This document shows, in pieces, positions 35,101-46,915 of a stretch of DNA of 64,000 nt. The notes under the pieces are model-generated. The model ran no database searches. It was not told where the DNA came from and was given only the letters and a program-made list of their open reading frames with translations. Made by a program: the position numbers and the translations under genes. The stretch's first letter is position 1. Each line of letters opens with the position of its first letter. Origin of the DNA: Eonycteris spelaea (Eukaryota; Chordata; Mammalia; Chiroptera; Pteropodidae); contig PUFA01000034.1 in the NCBI GenBank assembly GCA_003508835.1, positions 2,630,501 through 2,694,500 on the forward strand, written 5' to 3'.

Positions 35101-36150
35101 ATCTCAGAGGCGAAACAAGGTCCCAGTGCCCTCGTGCTGGTGCCGGCCATGCTCCCCTCCCAGCGACCCCCCGGGTCAGGACGACTGCGACCTCCACTCC
35201 CACACGCAGGAGGCTGGGGGTCCCTGAACTAAGCCCCCCGCTCGCGGCGTTCCGACCCAGCACACCGGGGCGGTGCGTCTGGCGAGGCCTCGGGGGCCAG
35301 TTTCGGGTCAGCTCCCCACCGCAGCCCCCCGCCGCGCCCCCGCTGCCCTCTGCAGGAGGCCTGGCTCCCGTCCCCAGCGAAGGCGGGCCTCACCCGGGAC
35401 GGGGCCGCGGCCCGCTCCCTGTGACCCGCCTCTCTGCGCGTCTCTCGGTCTCACGCTCCATTACACGCGGAGCCCACGTCCACCTTGCTTTTCAAGACCT
35501 TGCAAAACCATCAGCTCCGCTCACTCCCATAGTTTCCACGTGCTCCTGTCCAACGCCTCTCTTGTCTCTCAACATAAACACACGTTCCAAGTCGCTTCCG
35601 TCTTAAAAACAAAGCAGCGGCCTCCTCTCGGCCCGTCCTGCTCGCCCCTCGTGCCATCACGGCCAAGCTCCGCATGGAAAGCTGTCTCCATTCCCATTGC
35701 CCACCCCCTCCCCACCCGCCTGCCATCGGGCTTCCCCTCCCCGGAGCCACCAACACCAGCGCCAAGGCCGCCAGTGACGTTCTGGCTCCAGACCCCACGG
35801 CCTCCGCGCTCCGCTCTGGCCACCTTCCTGCGGCCTCGGACTCCGCCACGCACCCTGCTCTGCTGTTCTCGCCCTCCTCTGCTTGGCCCCGATCTCTCCG
35901 GCCTCCTCCTCTCGGTTATTCCCCTGGGCTTCGCTCCCAGGTGTCCGGCCTGGGTCTTCCTCTCAGTCTGTGACCCTCCTGGGCCACATCTCCCAGGCCA
36001 CGCACTGATGACTCCCGAAACCTCCACTCCAGCCCCGACTCCTTTGTTTGTTTCCTTGGTATCTCGACCTGCGTGTCCCTCAGGGGCTGCAAACTCGACG
36101 CGCACTCACCCCAACTCGCCATCTCCCCCCCCAGCTCCCCTCAGTGTTTC
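35100..36150. other. CpG-rich stretch over an L2 ORF2 remnant
   Basis: GC- and CpG-rich throughout. From about 35480 it carries plus-strand L2-like landmarks (CACTGATGACTCCCGAAACC and CCACTCCAGCCCC, matching the L2 RT region). A 294-codon plus-strand Pro-rich frame at 35273-36157 is best explained by composition. Confidence 0.5.
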
Positions 36151-36200
36151 CCCCTGAATGGCACTATGTTCCCCCAGGGCCCAAGCCAGAAACGTAGATG
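35480..36200 (+). mobile_element. LINE L2 ORF2-derived fragment
   Basis: The order CTTTTCAAGACCTTGC, then ACTGATGACTCCCGAAACCTCC resembles L2 ORF2 coding sequence; heavily diverged. Confidence 0.4.
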
Positions 36201-36239
36201 AAATTTTAGATACTTCTCTTCCACCCAACCTCAAAAGCT

Positions 36240-36770
36240 TATTAACTCATGAATCCAACAAACATTTCCATGTCTGCCAACTATGCCACACGGAGTGTTC
36301 TGGGCACTGAGGGCTCAACAGAGAAGGAAACGTTGTCTGGTGTCGGAAGGTTACCATCTGGGGGCTGAGCCACACGGGCACCTTAAATAAAATCGAAGAA
36401 AGGGTGAAGAAGACTGTGGTGACGGGGTGTCTGGAAGGGCCTCCGAGATGACACTTGCCAGAACGTGAGCAGTGAGGGATCTGGGGAGGAGGGGTCCAGG
36501 CAGAGGGAACAGCGGTGCGAAGCCGCCGAGGCAGGAACAGTGTTGTCCGTCCAGGGACAACAAGGAGGCCACGCGGCGGGAGGAGTGTGCATGAGAGAGA
36601 GAGACAGCAGGAGCAGGGTTGGGAGGCAGGCAGATAAACGACAGGTCACAGTAAGGACCTGGATTCTAACCCTCAGCGCACAGGAAGTGTTGAGGGAGCT
36701 GAGCAGGGGAACGACGTGGCCGGAACCACGTTTTAGAAGGACGGCCTTGGCGTCGCTGTGTGGGAAGGAA
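36240..36770 (-). mobile_element. LINE L2 fragment, antisense
   Basis: AATCCAACAAACATTTCC, GGCAGAGGGAACAGCGGTGC, ACCTGGATTCTAACCCTCAG and GAGCTGAGCAGGGGAACGACG match antisense L2 in order. Confidence 0.7.
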
Positions 36771-36949
36771 AGTGCAGACACAGGAGGCCAGCGAGGAGGC
36801 CCCCGCAGCCACCCAGACACCCAGTGCCGCCCTCCAGTCCTGGCTCTGCCACCTCTGCCCAGTGGGGCGCCTGCCAGCTCCTACCTCGACCATTTTAACG
36901 CCGCTGCTCTGATCCGCCCCCTCACTGCCCACCAGGGTGATCGCTCCAT

Positions 36950-37400
36950 CCTGCAAGTTGAACCCTCCTCTCTTCTGCTTAAAACTCTTTGCTAACCGTT
37001 CCGTCCAGGATGAAACAGCGGCTCTACGACAGGGCCCCTGGGCTCCACCCACCTCACCAGGTTTCACCCATGCTGATTTTCGGTTCCTTTTGGTGCCAGT
37101 AGCTCTGTACCCCAGAGCTTCCACACGCTCCACTCCCTTGGCCTGAAAGATCTTGCTCCCCACTCTTTATCTGACGCACTCTTCTTTACTCAAGTCCAGG
37201 TAAAATGTTCCTGCCTGTCCCCCGGCCCACTCCCACACCTAAACGATGGCCTGCTCCCAGGCTTCCTTGTCTAATGCGACTTGCTATTAACCTGGGGAGG
37301 ACACGTAGCTTCTTGAGTGCTTTCCTCGGTTGTACATCCAGCACAAAGCTTAGTACTTGGTCCTCAAAGCATATTTCTTGAGTGGATGATGTCGCTCTCC
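36950..37400 (+). mobile_element. LINE L2 3'-end fragment
   Basis: AAAACTCTTTGCTAACCG, CAGGATGAAACAGCGGCTCTACG, CTTCCACACGCTCCACTCCC, CCCAGGCTTCCTTGTCTAATG and CCAGCACAAAGCTTAGTACTTGG follow the L2 3' end. Confidence 0.65.
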
Positions 37401-37619
37401 ACCCAAAATGCCACCTTCTCCAGACAACCTCAACATTCTAGCAGGCCTACAAAGGGATTCACGGACACCTCCCTGCTTTATCTGCAACTGCCATCTCACT
37501 GAACCTCACACCCCAGGTAGTCCGAGTTCTGTCATCCCGGGACTCTGTGCAAACCCCTCCCCTCCTGAGTGCCCGCGGACACCAGCAAAGACGGACTGAG
37601 CTCCTCCGAGCCCCGCGCC

Positions 37620-38110
37620 GCGGGGCAGTGGACGGCAGGAAGACGGTAATCAGCAGCACGCAGCGGGCGACGAGTGGCGAGGGAAACCGTGGAGCGGGGA
37701 AGGTGGGAAGGAGGCGGGAGGGAGTGAAACGGGGTGCGGAATGGCCGGGGAGGCCTTGCTGAGGAAGGGACCAGTCAGGACAGTGGGCAAGGGGACTGCA
37801 GTGCAAAGGCTGGGGGCATGGGGGGAAGGGGACAGGCCCGGAAGCTCTGCGGACCCCAGGACGTGGTGGCAGCGAAGGAGAGCTAAAGAAGGCAGCTGGA
37901 GAGAAGGTTCCAAAAATTGGAACCAAGAGCAAGCAGGGCCCTGTGAGAGTTTCAGGAAAGGAGGACGAAAAGCCAAACGCTGCACAGATGTTTGGGGAGC
38001 TGCGGCCGGGGACCACCCGTGGCACGGACCTTCCTGAAGCGGAGCTGCAAATGGAGTCAGGGTCAGGGGGACACGAAGGACAAGCAGCAGCAAGTCCCGG
38101 TGGCTCTTTC
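37620..38110 (-). mobile_element. LINE L2 fragment, antisense
   Basis: GAGGCCTTGCTGAGGAAGGGACCAGTCAGG, GACTGCAGTGCAAAGGCTGGGG match antisense L2. This is the reason for the long minus-strand reading frame at 37459-38463, which is not called a gene. Confidence 0.6.
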
Positions 38111-38177
38111 AAGCTGTCTTGATGGACGGGGGCAGGTCCAAGTTCCAGAGGAAGCCAGAGCAAAGGGCAACGCAGAA

Positions 38178-38200
38178 GGGCTGGGGTGAGTGGGGCGGGG
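38178..38200 (+). other. G-quadruplex motif
   Basis: Four runs of 3-4 G separated by CT, TGAGT and C on the plus strand, the template strand of DIS3L2. The pre-mRNA would carry the C-rich complement. Confidence 0.6.
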
Positions 38201-38974
38201 AAGCTCTCCCCGGAGGCGAGGGCGGAGCCCAGGATGGGGTGCCGCCTGGCTGCACCCCGGGGCTCCCACACTCCCTCTTCCTCCCCAGTGGCAGAGCCAC
38301 AGGCTCCATCTCGGCTCTCTGCCCCGTCAAGCTGCTGCCACCTCCTCCCCCTCGTGCTCGGGGGAGGGCCTGGGACGCAGCAGCGCAGCCCCTGCAGCGC
38401 CTGCTTCCGCACTGCGGCCAGAGGCGACCCGTCACGACAAGACTCTCTTAGCGGGTGACACACATAAGCATGGGGGACGTTACAGAGCCCAGGAATTCTA
38501 GGAAACTCATACAGGCTTTGCTCCTCGTCTCACTCCTACCCCCCTTCTGAGGAGGGCTCCCGGCGACAGAGCTCCCTACTGCAGCCTCCCAGGAGGCCAC
38601 GGAGGCCACGGAGGCCGCCAGGCAGGAAGGCTGGCGCCCCCTAGAGCTGCGAGGGTAATTTGCATTCCTGAGGTCCCTCGGGCGGGAAGATGCCCGTTTA
38701 CCTGAGCATCTTCTCACACCTGGACAGCACAGAGCCTTCTTCCTCTGAGTCAGAGACTGTACTCTGTGGGGGTGGGAAGCATGGGCAGGTGGCTGAACGG
38801 AGGGGTGTGCTCTCACGTGGGAACTCCACGGTTCAGAGAGGAAAGCAGCAAGGAGGAGAGACGGACCGGGGGATGTGACTGTGGGTACCCAGCGCAGCAT
38901 TCCATCAAGGCTTCTGCTAACTTGTGGCTAAGGTGTAGATTCCAACTTCCAGAAAGCCTCAAGGATGAGTGGGT

Positions 38975-39125
38975 TTGTTTGTTTATTTATTCTTATTCAT
39001 TCATCCAGTCCCTCATTTTCCCCTGTGGTTTTTGGTATATTCACGAAGTTGTACAACTATCAACACTGATTCCAGAACATTTTCAACACCAGTCATTCCC
39101 CTTCCCCCCTCTCCGTAGCCCCAAT
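38975..39125 (-). mobile_element. L1 3'-end fragment, antisense
   Basis: CACGAAGTTGTACAACTATCAACACTG, CCAGAACATTTTCAACACC and CCCCTCTCCGTAGCCCC match the antisense L1M 3' end. Confidence 0.65.
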
Positions 39126-42100
39126 CCTTCGTTTCGAAGGCCTGGCTAGGATAATCCTGCCGTGCTCAGTGGCAGAGCACTCACCAGAGAAGAAAACATT
39201 AGAGAAACAAGATGCTGGAGGCGGTGACCACTGGCCTCCTGCAGGATCTGCTGGAAGCCTGAACAGCTAAAAGCTGAACAAAGGTCCTCACTCGTCTGGC
39301 TGACAGTTTCTTTTCTGAGCCTGGAGCAAAGCGATGAGGCTTGTTTAATGGAACTGGATGGGTGGCTATTGCTCGGGACTCAGTTCTGTCCAGCAAGGGG
39401 GAAGTGGCGGGGAGAGTCGCCATGCCCTGCCCGCCGGGGAGAAGTCTGGATACAGGCAGCCATGCACCTCAGACCCCACCATAAAGGCGGAAGGAACTCC
39501 ATGACATGGGGAGTGGGCTCAAACTTCCAAAGGACATGGAAGAAATAGAGGGTGCTTAGCTGAGAAGTGTGACTCAGAGATACATGACAGCTGTTGTCAC
39601 ATTAAAGGCAAGACTTGTTGTGAAGGGCCCCCAGTGACATAAATGGGCCCAATGGGTGGAAGATTACAGGCAGACAGCAGCATCCCGGACCCGTACAGGG
39701 AAGGGTTTCCTAAGTGTCCTGCCGTCTTCAGGCCGAATGGGCTGCCTGTCAGGCAGAGAGTTACCATGCAGTCTGGATAGTCAATAAGTGGACATGGTAG
39801 AGGTAATGTGAAAAACAGAGGGCGACGTGACAACTGTGGCATGCCTGCACTTGAGTGGTGAGGTCAACTGTGAGGTGTGCTGCAAGTGACCTGCCACAGC
39901 AATAAAACCCCGAAGTGGGTGATTGATGTCTTTCGATTCTGGGCTATAATTATTACACCACTCTTATTCACTTGCATTAAGTATTTTCTTGGGCAAAAGT
40001 GAAAGACTCCATGTACGAGGCAGCGGGCAATGCTCGTGGAACATTCCACGCAAGTTGTCTATAGGCTACAAGAGGTGGAGCGTTACCAGGCTAGCAGCTG
40101 GTGGGATCCCTTCCAAAGCCGAGGTTCCTCAACGCTGGACACCCCACCCCTCACCTCCCAACCTAACCATGACCTACTGGAGAACAGGTGTCACTGGGTT
40201 TCTGCGTCTCGGTCTCGTACCTATGGGAGACAGTGGTAACAAAGCCTGGAGTCACGTCTGAACTCTACGGAAAGGGAGAGCGAGGACTAAGTAAGTTTCA
40301 TCTGCCCGTGTGTTTTCTTTTCACAGAAGAGTCATTCAGATGATTTCAATAGGCCCAAAGAAAAGTATGACTTTCCTATTTTCTTTAAAAAAAATGGTTA
40401 TAGCTGATGTAAATATGGCCAGAAAACATTATTTGCTCTTTGAAACATTAAAACATTTTTTCCTCTAAGCAAAATTGACATGAACTGGTAACTAACGGAA
40501 CCTGAACTTAGCCAACCTCACCCCATCCAAGCTGGAACCGACTTTCACTTTTCATCCCCCTGGATAAATGGCCTTGGCAGAAACTGCTGTCGCAAAGGCC
40601 AACTGTAGAGGTGCCACCAGAAAAACGCTTGCCTGACCAACTCGGGTCTTTTCAGATTCTTCCTTGACTCCTTCCCCGTGTCCTTTTTCTGCAGCTCTGC
40701 CAAGTGACCAGATGTCAACGACCCCTCTGGAATGCACGAGTAACCAAACCGATGGAAGGCAGCTGGTCACCTGGTGCAGTGCGCTACTCGGCAGCCCTGT
40801 GATTTCTGGCACCTCATAATATTTTTTTATTACAAAATTTTTTTTCATTATAAAACTATTATTACTACATTATAAAAATGTGGAAACTAGAGGAAAGAGA
40901 AAAATCGCTTATGAGCCCATCATCCCAACAAATCCCTGTTTGCATCCTTGGCATTGTCTGCTTTTCTTGAGGGCTCTCTGCACGCAGATATACGGACCAC
41001 AAGTACGTAGCTTATTTGTACCTCACCGCCTCCGAAGAGGATGCGCAGCCGCTCCATGAAACGTGTCGTCAGACGGACCATTCCATGCGGACGCACTCTC
41101 TCCAAACCAGCCTGTCCTCCCGTCTCCCGGTTTCCAACTCACGGATCCCAGCCACCTCCTTGTCATCCAGGTTGAGACTCTTGCCCCATCTTGGACCCTC
41201 CCTCAGCTCCAAAGATCACTCCCATTGATTCTCCTGTCGCCACCCCTGCTCACATCCACCCTGCCCACCCTCATCAATAGTGCCACCACCTCCAGTCCGT
41301 TCCTGACCACCTATGTTCCTAAGCGACTACAATGCTTCTCTGACTCGTTTCTCTGCCTCGACTTCCTCTCCTTTTCCTTCGTCTTGTACCACTACATTTT
41401 CACTGCTGTCCCTGAACGACAGATTGAAAACAATTGGTATTCAACTGCTCGACAAAGCATGTTCTGTGGTGGGAAATTTACGAACGTGTAGTGTGCCCCA
41501 CTCTACTTTTCTTGCCCTGTTACCACTGCCCCCCGTGAGGCCTCTGCTGCTGATCTGGCACACACACGTGTGAGTGAGTGAGGCAGGACACATGCCTGCT
41601 CCCTGGCGTCCCTGCCAGGAGAATGCCATCTGGGCAGCCGAGACGGAGCAGCAGGTATTAGACCCATCCTTCTGCCATGAACAACTAGAAAAGTGGACAA
41701 AAGCAATAAAGCAGCTGTTTTCAAGCATTAGACTACGAATGGAGTAGGGCTATGAACCCAGAGAGAGGGCAGTGCAGGAATGCCGTCCGCCTGGCCTGGC
41801 TTTCTGCCTGGGGGCACTTTGCACACTGGGCTCAGGGGCCTGGGGCTCACACCCACAGCTCTCTATGCCCAGGCCTCTGCACAAGGCGGAGATGGCTCAG
41901 GATGTGAGAAACCAACTCAGTATTTGCTTTTTTAAGTAGGCAGCTCAAATTTTGGATTTAAAAAATATATTAATTCCTCTCAAATTTCCATGGGAACTTT
42001 TCTCTCTTTATGCTTTATCTGCCTTTCGATTTTCTTTAGCTGAAAATACTGAGCCATCTGGCCCCTAGTTTCAAGGAGAACCCCCGCCAAAGGCAGGTAA

Positions 42101-43064
42101 AAGCGTTTTTAGGCAACGACGCTTTCTGTCTCTCTGGCTTCTCTCTACCAGGCTTCACTGCCTGTGACGGCCGAGAAGAGGCTGCACACACCGAGCCCAC
42201 GGAGTTCTGTGCCATGGCACAGGGGAACACCTCCTCGGTGTTTTAAAAGACTAGCCCACTGGGCCAGCAGATCGACACTGCAGGGTGGACACCCATCACG
42301 GGCAAGGCGTCCGAGACCACGGCAGTGCCAAAGCCACATTGGAGAGTGACTGAAGCCAAAGCAGTCACCCCGACACTGACCTAGCGAGGGCAAGATACAG
42401 CTAAGACTATAAGCAGCATGTCTGGGGAGACATTAAAATAGGGACTGGTAGGGTTTGCTCTTCTCGACCCCACGACTCCCCTTCCCCTCTGTAGTTTTTA
42501 AATCCCACTTTTCCTGCTTAGCTCCGACCCAAAAGAATGTTTAAGGAGCACTGACAGCTGCCTTTCGCTACCTGCTGGGTAGATGAAGACCTCCTGGGCT
42601 CAGCAGGCTTCTCCAGCTCAGCCCTGGAGGGGCATTCCTCAGGGCGGGGGTCTCCCCACCACCCCCTGCTGGGCATGTCTCATAGAGCCCCTCTGAATCA
42701 CCCCAATGTGTGGTTCAATGCGGGCCAAGCGCTCCGCGCCTCCCCCGGCCGGGCCTCTCTCTTTCAGCCATCGCAGCCAAACTGTAGCTTCCGGACGGGC
42801 CAAGGCCTGGAATGAGCCCCTCTTCCTCACTGCTGCCTCCTCTGGGCCTGAAGAGGGTCCTGGTGACAGGACGTTTCTTACTCTCACCCTCACCAGAGTC
42901 ACCACGGGAACACGATCCTTAGGTCACATACTTGTGTTGCCCCAGGGACAAAGCACACCCCAGCTTGCACATCACGCTGCCTCCGGAGTACGAGGCAGCC
43001 AGGCCGACTGCCAAGGTCTGCACGCCATCTGCCACCCCAAATGGACTAGAAGGTTCCACCCTAC

Positions 43065-43144
43065 CGTCAGCAAGTGGCTTGCAGGAGAGGGCATCATCGA
43101 GGTCTCGGGCAGTCGATGGGTCGATGGTGAAGACACAGTCTTTT
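43065..43144 (-). CDS. DIS3L2: DIS3L2 coding exon (80 bp) carrying the RNB active-site aspartates
   Basis: On the minus strand an acceptor ending in a pyrimidine run plus TTTTTAG precedes the exon, and a donor GTAGGG follows it. The exon starts with the last base of an Arg codon and ends with the first base of a Gly codon (1 + 26 codons + 1). It encodes [20 protein letters not shown] and then CKPLAD. The four aspartates in [10 protein letters not shown] are the divalent-metal ligands of RNase II/RNB exonucleases; the third corresponds to Asp209 of E. coli RNase II and, as I recall, to Asp391 of human DIS3L2, whose Asn mutant is inactive. All four are intact, so this reads as a functional gene rather than a pseudogene. 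At 80 bp, skipping the exon would shift the frame and remove the active site. The paralogues DIS3 and DIS3L1 have different residues between the aspartates; the PSTAR spacing matches DIS3L2. Confidence 0.96.
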
Positions 43145-43806
43145 CTAAAAAGAGATCGAAGATACAATCAGCATGTCGCGAATCACAGGAACCTTATCCC
43201 CTGCGGTACAGCTTCAAAGAAGGGTCACTCTGAGAGCTGGCTTCGGCAGCACGCACGCTAAGGAACAGTCCCTTTGAAAATGTGCCAGCGGCAGGGGGCC
43301 AAGCGGAGAGCCCCTCCCGCGAGTCGCTGAGGAGCGGTCCTCAGTAGATGTGAGACTGCGGAGAGACACGCGGGAGACAAGGCTCCACGCTGTCGCTGAG
43401 CCTCTCTTCCTCCTGTGAACTGGCACAACTTGTCCTTGACCCCTCACAGGGACCGGGGTCAGCGCCGGAAGCGGGGCAGTGGCCACGAGCGAGGCTTCCT
43501 GAGCAGCGGTCTCGACAAGGGCTCGAGCCTCCTCGCTAAGTGGCTCCCCAGGGGTTGCTCTCACTCTTGCTTCCCTGTTCCTCAGTGGCTGATGGGACCC
43601 TGTCCCTCAAGGCCCTGTGCGAGGACAACTTACTGCTCCTTCTCCTGTCATGTGAAAAAGGAGAATGCCAAAAAATAAATCACCTAACTTGATATGTCAC
43701 AGGGGAGGAGACTCGAGGATAAGACTGGCAAAAGCCCCGGGCCATGCGTTAGGCGTGACACAATCCCACTTGGAGCCGACTGTGGAGTGGATAACGCGTA
43801 CCTCGT

Positions 43807-43836
43807 CCCAGCGCGTACCACCGGGTACGCGCTGGG
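43807..43836. repeat. Perfect 13-bp stem hairpin (4-nt loop), CpG-rich
   Basis: CCCAGCGCGTACC, loop ACCG, GGTACGCGCTGGG. It lies about 660 bp upstream (in transcript sense) of the 80-bp catalytic exon, in a CpG-rich 43.7-43.9 kb patch. Function unknown. Confidence 0.92.
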
Positions 43837-44579
43837 TCCGTTTATCGCCACCCGCCACCCCACGCGCACCTCGCTCCAACTCCGAAGCCCCGGGACCTTC
43901 TCATTTTACTTCGGAATTTCTCAAATAACCTGGCCCACCCAATCCGGCCACTCTCACCACGTGAATACCTGAAGGTCCGGGCAGAGTTTGGCCTCAGCTC
44001 TCCACACCGTCTGCCCTTTGCTCCCCAGGCACTGGCCTGGAGATTGGGGTGCTCGGCAGCAACCCCTTCCCTCCTTCCACACGCAGTGCTCCCTGCTGCT
44101 CTGGACTCCTCCCAATTCTGCCTCTATTTTCTCCAGCAGTAGCAGCGCCACTGCTGCCATTGGCAGTCTCCCTGCGACTCATCGGCACTGACGACGGTGG
44201 CCCTCCTGGTACTCACCACGGCGAGACCGGCTTCGTTCTTCGTAAAGACACCTTTCCTCGTCTGCTCCTCTGCTCGAAACGTCCCCCAAGCCCTCGGAGG
44301 CTGCTAGGCCGCACAGGCGCAGCCGGCACAGCTCAAAGGACCTGCCTTGATCCGCCCCTTACCGTCCACCTTCCTCACTTCTAACGACCTCGACAGCCCT
44401 TTCCGACCCCTCGCACTGACCCTCTTGTCACCACGATGCCCTAGTTCCAAGACGGTATTGAGTCTGAGATGCACGATCGTTTCAATAATCGCTTTTTGGA
44501 GAAACAAAAAACCCTACCACATTCAATACATATCTTGATTTTAATGTACTTTAGGATTCAGAAATGTCAAATGTTAAAA

Positions 44580-45000
44580 AAAAAAAAGACGATGACTCTT
44601 AAATGGTAAATGGATAACCAAACTATGGTACAGCTAGCTACACAATGGAATACCACTTAGAAGCAAAAAGAACAGGTCTGATTTTATCTTTTTGAGAATG
44701 TCCTATAAATGGAATCACACATTATGTAAGCTTGTGAGATACCATCAGTGTAGTATTATACCACCAACATAGTACCTTTGAGACTCGGCCAAGTTTTTGT
44801 GTGTTTGTAAGCGCCGATGGGTGGTTCCCATGGGCTGGGTTGGAGGGAAGGTGTGATTATAAAGGGGTGCTCAATCTGGGGGAGCAGAGCTTTTCTATGT
44901 CTTGATTATGTGGTAGTTACATGAATCTATACATACCTAAAAATTCATAGACCTGTACAACAAAGGTCAATTTCACTGTTTATTAATTTAAAAATTAAAA
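44580..45000 (+). mobile_element. L1 3'-end fragment
   Basis: TAAATGGATAACCAAACTATGG, CACAATGGAATACCACTTAG, then TTGATTATGTGGTAGTTACATG and AAAAATTCATAGACCTG match the sense L1 3' end. Confidence 0.65.
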
Positions 45001-46327
45001 AATTTTAAATGTGATTTCAGAATTAAGGAAAGAAAACAATATGTTTATTAGTAGAGCTTACCAATAGGTGCTAGAATTATGGACTAATTTTTTCCTTTAT
45101 ACTGGTATTTTCGTTTTTTTGAAATTTTCACTATAGTTAAGTATTACTTTCATAAATGGGAAAAATTCCCACTGTCAAGACTGTCCTGCAGTCAAAAATA
45201 ATTGTCAGACACATGACGTTGCTTCTGAGGATGTTTAGCGATCTGGCAGACCTGTATTGCTTAATATAGTCAATACTTTTAAACTTAGGAACCTGGTAAC
45301 TGTGAACTCACTGGTACTAAGAGAAGAGGGCAGGGAAAGGTGGGTACTGTTCACAAGGGCATCTGCAGTGCCTTCCCAGAAAAAGAGACTCATCAGGAGA
45401 TCGCTCTTCTCACTAAATATTTCACGAAGAGGCACACAGTGTGGGAACATTAATGTTGAGGTCTCTGGATAGAAATAACTTCTGTCCACTAACTCGACAG
45501 GTAATTATGCAAGAATGCCAGAGGAAAAGAGAAACACCGATGTCCCCTGGAAAACGAGCTCCCCAAGTTTGTGTTCCAGGGCTATGAACGCAGGGAGCAA
45601 CTCACAGGGTTTGCTGAGTGAATAAACACATGCTCACTGACAGGAAAAGACAAGGAGGTGAAATTAGTCCTGACTTCACAGTAATGAGGATCTTGAACTT
45701 GATTCACAAGGGAAGGAAGGAACTGTCTGCTTCTTGCTTCTTTTTGCATCCCCTGCAAAAGCCACCAAAATGCTTTATACGTGCTGAGTACTTAATAAAT
45801 ACTTGTTGAACTGCAACTGAATGTCAGACTTGGTGGTGGGAATATTTTTCATTGTAATGACGTCATGAAAAGCTGAGAGAGCATTCCTCTAGTCAAAATA
45901 AAAAACAAAACGAAACCACTCTTAGTTTGGTGGGGACCAGAAGTGACCAACTTACTTGGGAGAGTTGATTAAGAAGCTATACTTCTTAAAATTAAATGTC
46001 TTTGGGTGATTGGAGACTTTTATTTCTATGTGTGAATGACAATACCCAATAAAACATTTCCAGTCTTGAACTGATTCAGCCACATGTAACAGAGTAAAAC
46101 TAGAACGTTTCAATTATTAGTTTGTCAATGTCTTCTTTGAAAAAATCCACAGATTGTTTCTGAGAAAAATCCTAGGCTAACCCGTAAGCACTCAAACCAA
46201 TTCTTTTTCACTTTCAAAAACTCTGCTCTTAAACCAGAAACATAAAAGTCTAAATTAAAACAACTCCAAGGAACAGCACTCAGGAAAGCTTGCTGGAAAG
46301 ACATACCATCCAAACATTATTCTTGAC

Positions 46328-46611
46328 CAGGGGCTGGCAAACTACAGCTCACAGGCCGAATCGGCCTGCCACCTGTTCTGAATGGCCAGCAAGCTGAGGA
46401 CGGTTTTTGCATTTTTATATGGTTGGAAAAAAATGGGGAAAAAATTATTTCATAACACGTGAAAATTATATGAAATTCAAAGTTCAGTATCCATAAATGA
46501 AGCTTTATCGACACAGCCATACTTTTTTGACACAATGGCAGAGCTGAGTAGCTATGACAGACTGTATACTTCAACTACCCACTGGCCCGTAGCGGAAGGT
46601 TTGCTGATCCG
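46328..46611 (+). mobile_element. Non-autonomous hAT-type MER element, copy 3 (longest)
   Basis: Begins AGGGGCTGGCAAACTACAGC and ends CCCGTAGCGGAAGGTTTGCTG. The interior has AAATGAAGCTTTATCGACAC and GGCAGAGCTGAGTAGCTATGAC, as in copies 1 and 2, plus an extra AT-rich stretch at about 46410-46490. Confidence 0.65.
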
Positions 46612-46769
46612 TTTCAGATCGTGCCCCAATGTGCCAAGTGTTTTAGTTTTTTAAAAAGGTCTTGTGATAGAATCAGTTTGAGAAATGCTGAGCCAATTGC
46701 TTAACTGTGGGACTCTCAGCGTCTTCAACATGCTGGTATCACACAGCTCTCGCCAGACTCATCTGCTCA

Positions 46770-46915
46770 TGGCAGAGTGTGTATGTGTGCGTATGCGTGT
46801 GTGTGAGTGGCAGAGAGCCTCCCAGATGCAAGGCTCCTCTTGGCACAGTGTGTGTGCGTGTGCACGTGTGTGTGGCAGAGTGCCTCCAGATGCAAGGCTC
46901 CTCGGGAGAGTGCCC
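46770..46915. repeat. GT-rich tract with a two-copy tandem duplication
   Basis: A GT-rich run is followed by GTGGCAGAG-GCCTCCCAGATGC-AAGGCTCCTC. Then comes a second GT-rich run with GTGGCAGAG-GCCTCCAGATGC-AAGGCTCCTC. The repeated unit is about 60 bp. Confidence 0.85.

Larger units (their letters stand above)
17357..43064 (-). other. DIS3L2: DIS3L2 intron between the 80-bp and 116-bp exons (25,708 bp)
   Basis: GT-AG intron on the minus strand and the largest complete intron here. It contains two CpG-rich stretches, antisense L1s, the 32.4-34.1 kb inverted repeat and a cluster of L2 copies. I recognise nothing in 18210-20790, 23510-25050, 25190-26550, 29880-32380, 39140-41050 and 41430-43060, apart from A/T-rich runs and short chance frames. 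Confidence 0.88.

Noticed and set aside
35273..36157. 294-codon plus-strand Pro-rich frame
   Set aside because: Compositional product of a CpG-rich stretch with L2-like landmarks; no domain, and the opposite strand also has long frames.
37459..38463. 334-codon minus-strand frame, the longest in the window and on the DIS3L2 sense strand
   Set aside because: It lies over GC-rich antisense L2 sequence, has no recognisable domain, is Pro/Ser/Arg-rich, and is not bordered by convincing splice sites or a promoter. GC-rich sequence often gives frames this long by chance.
42706..43233. 175-codon plus-strand frame overlapping the catalytic exon
   Set aside because: Shadow of the minus-strand DIS3L2 exon and flanking intron; no independent support.
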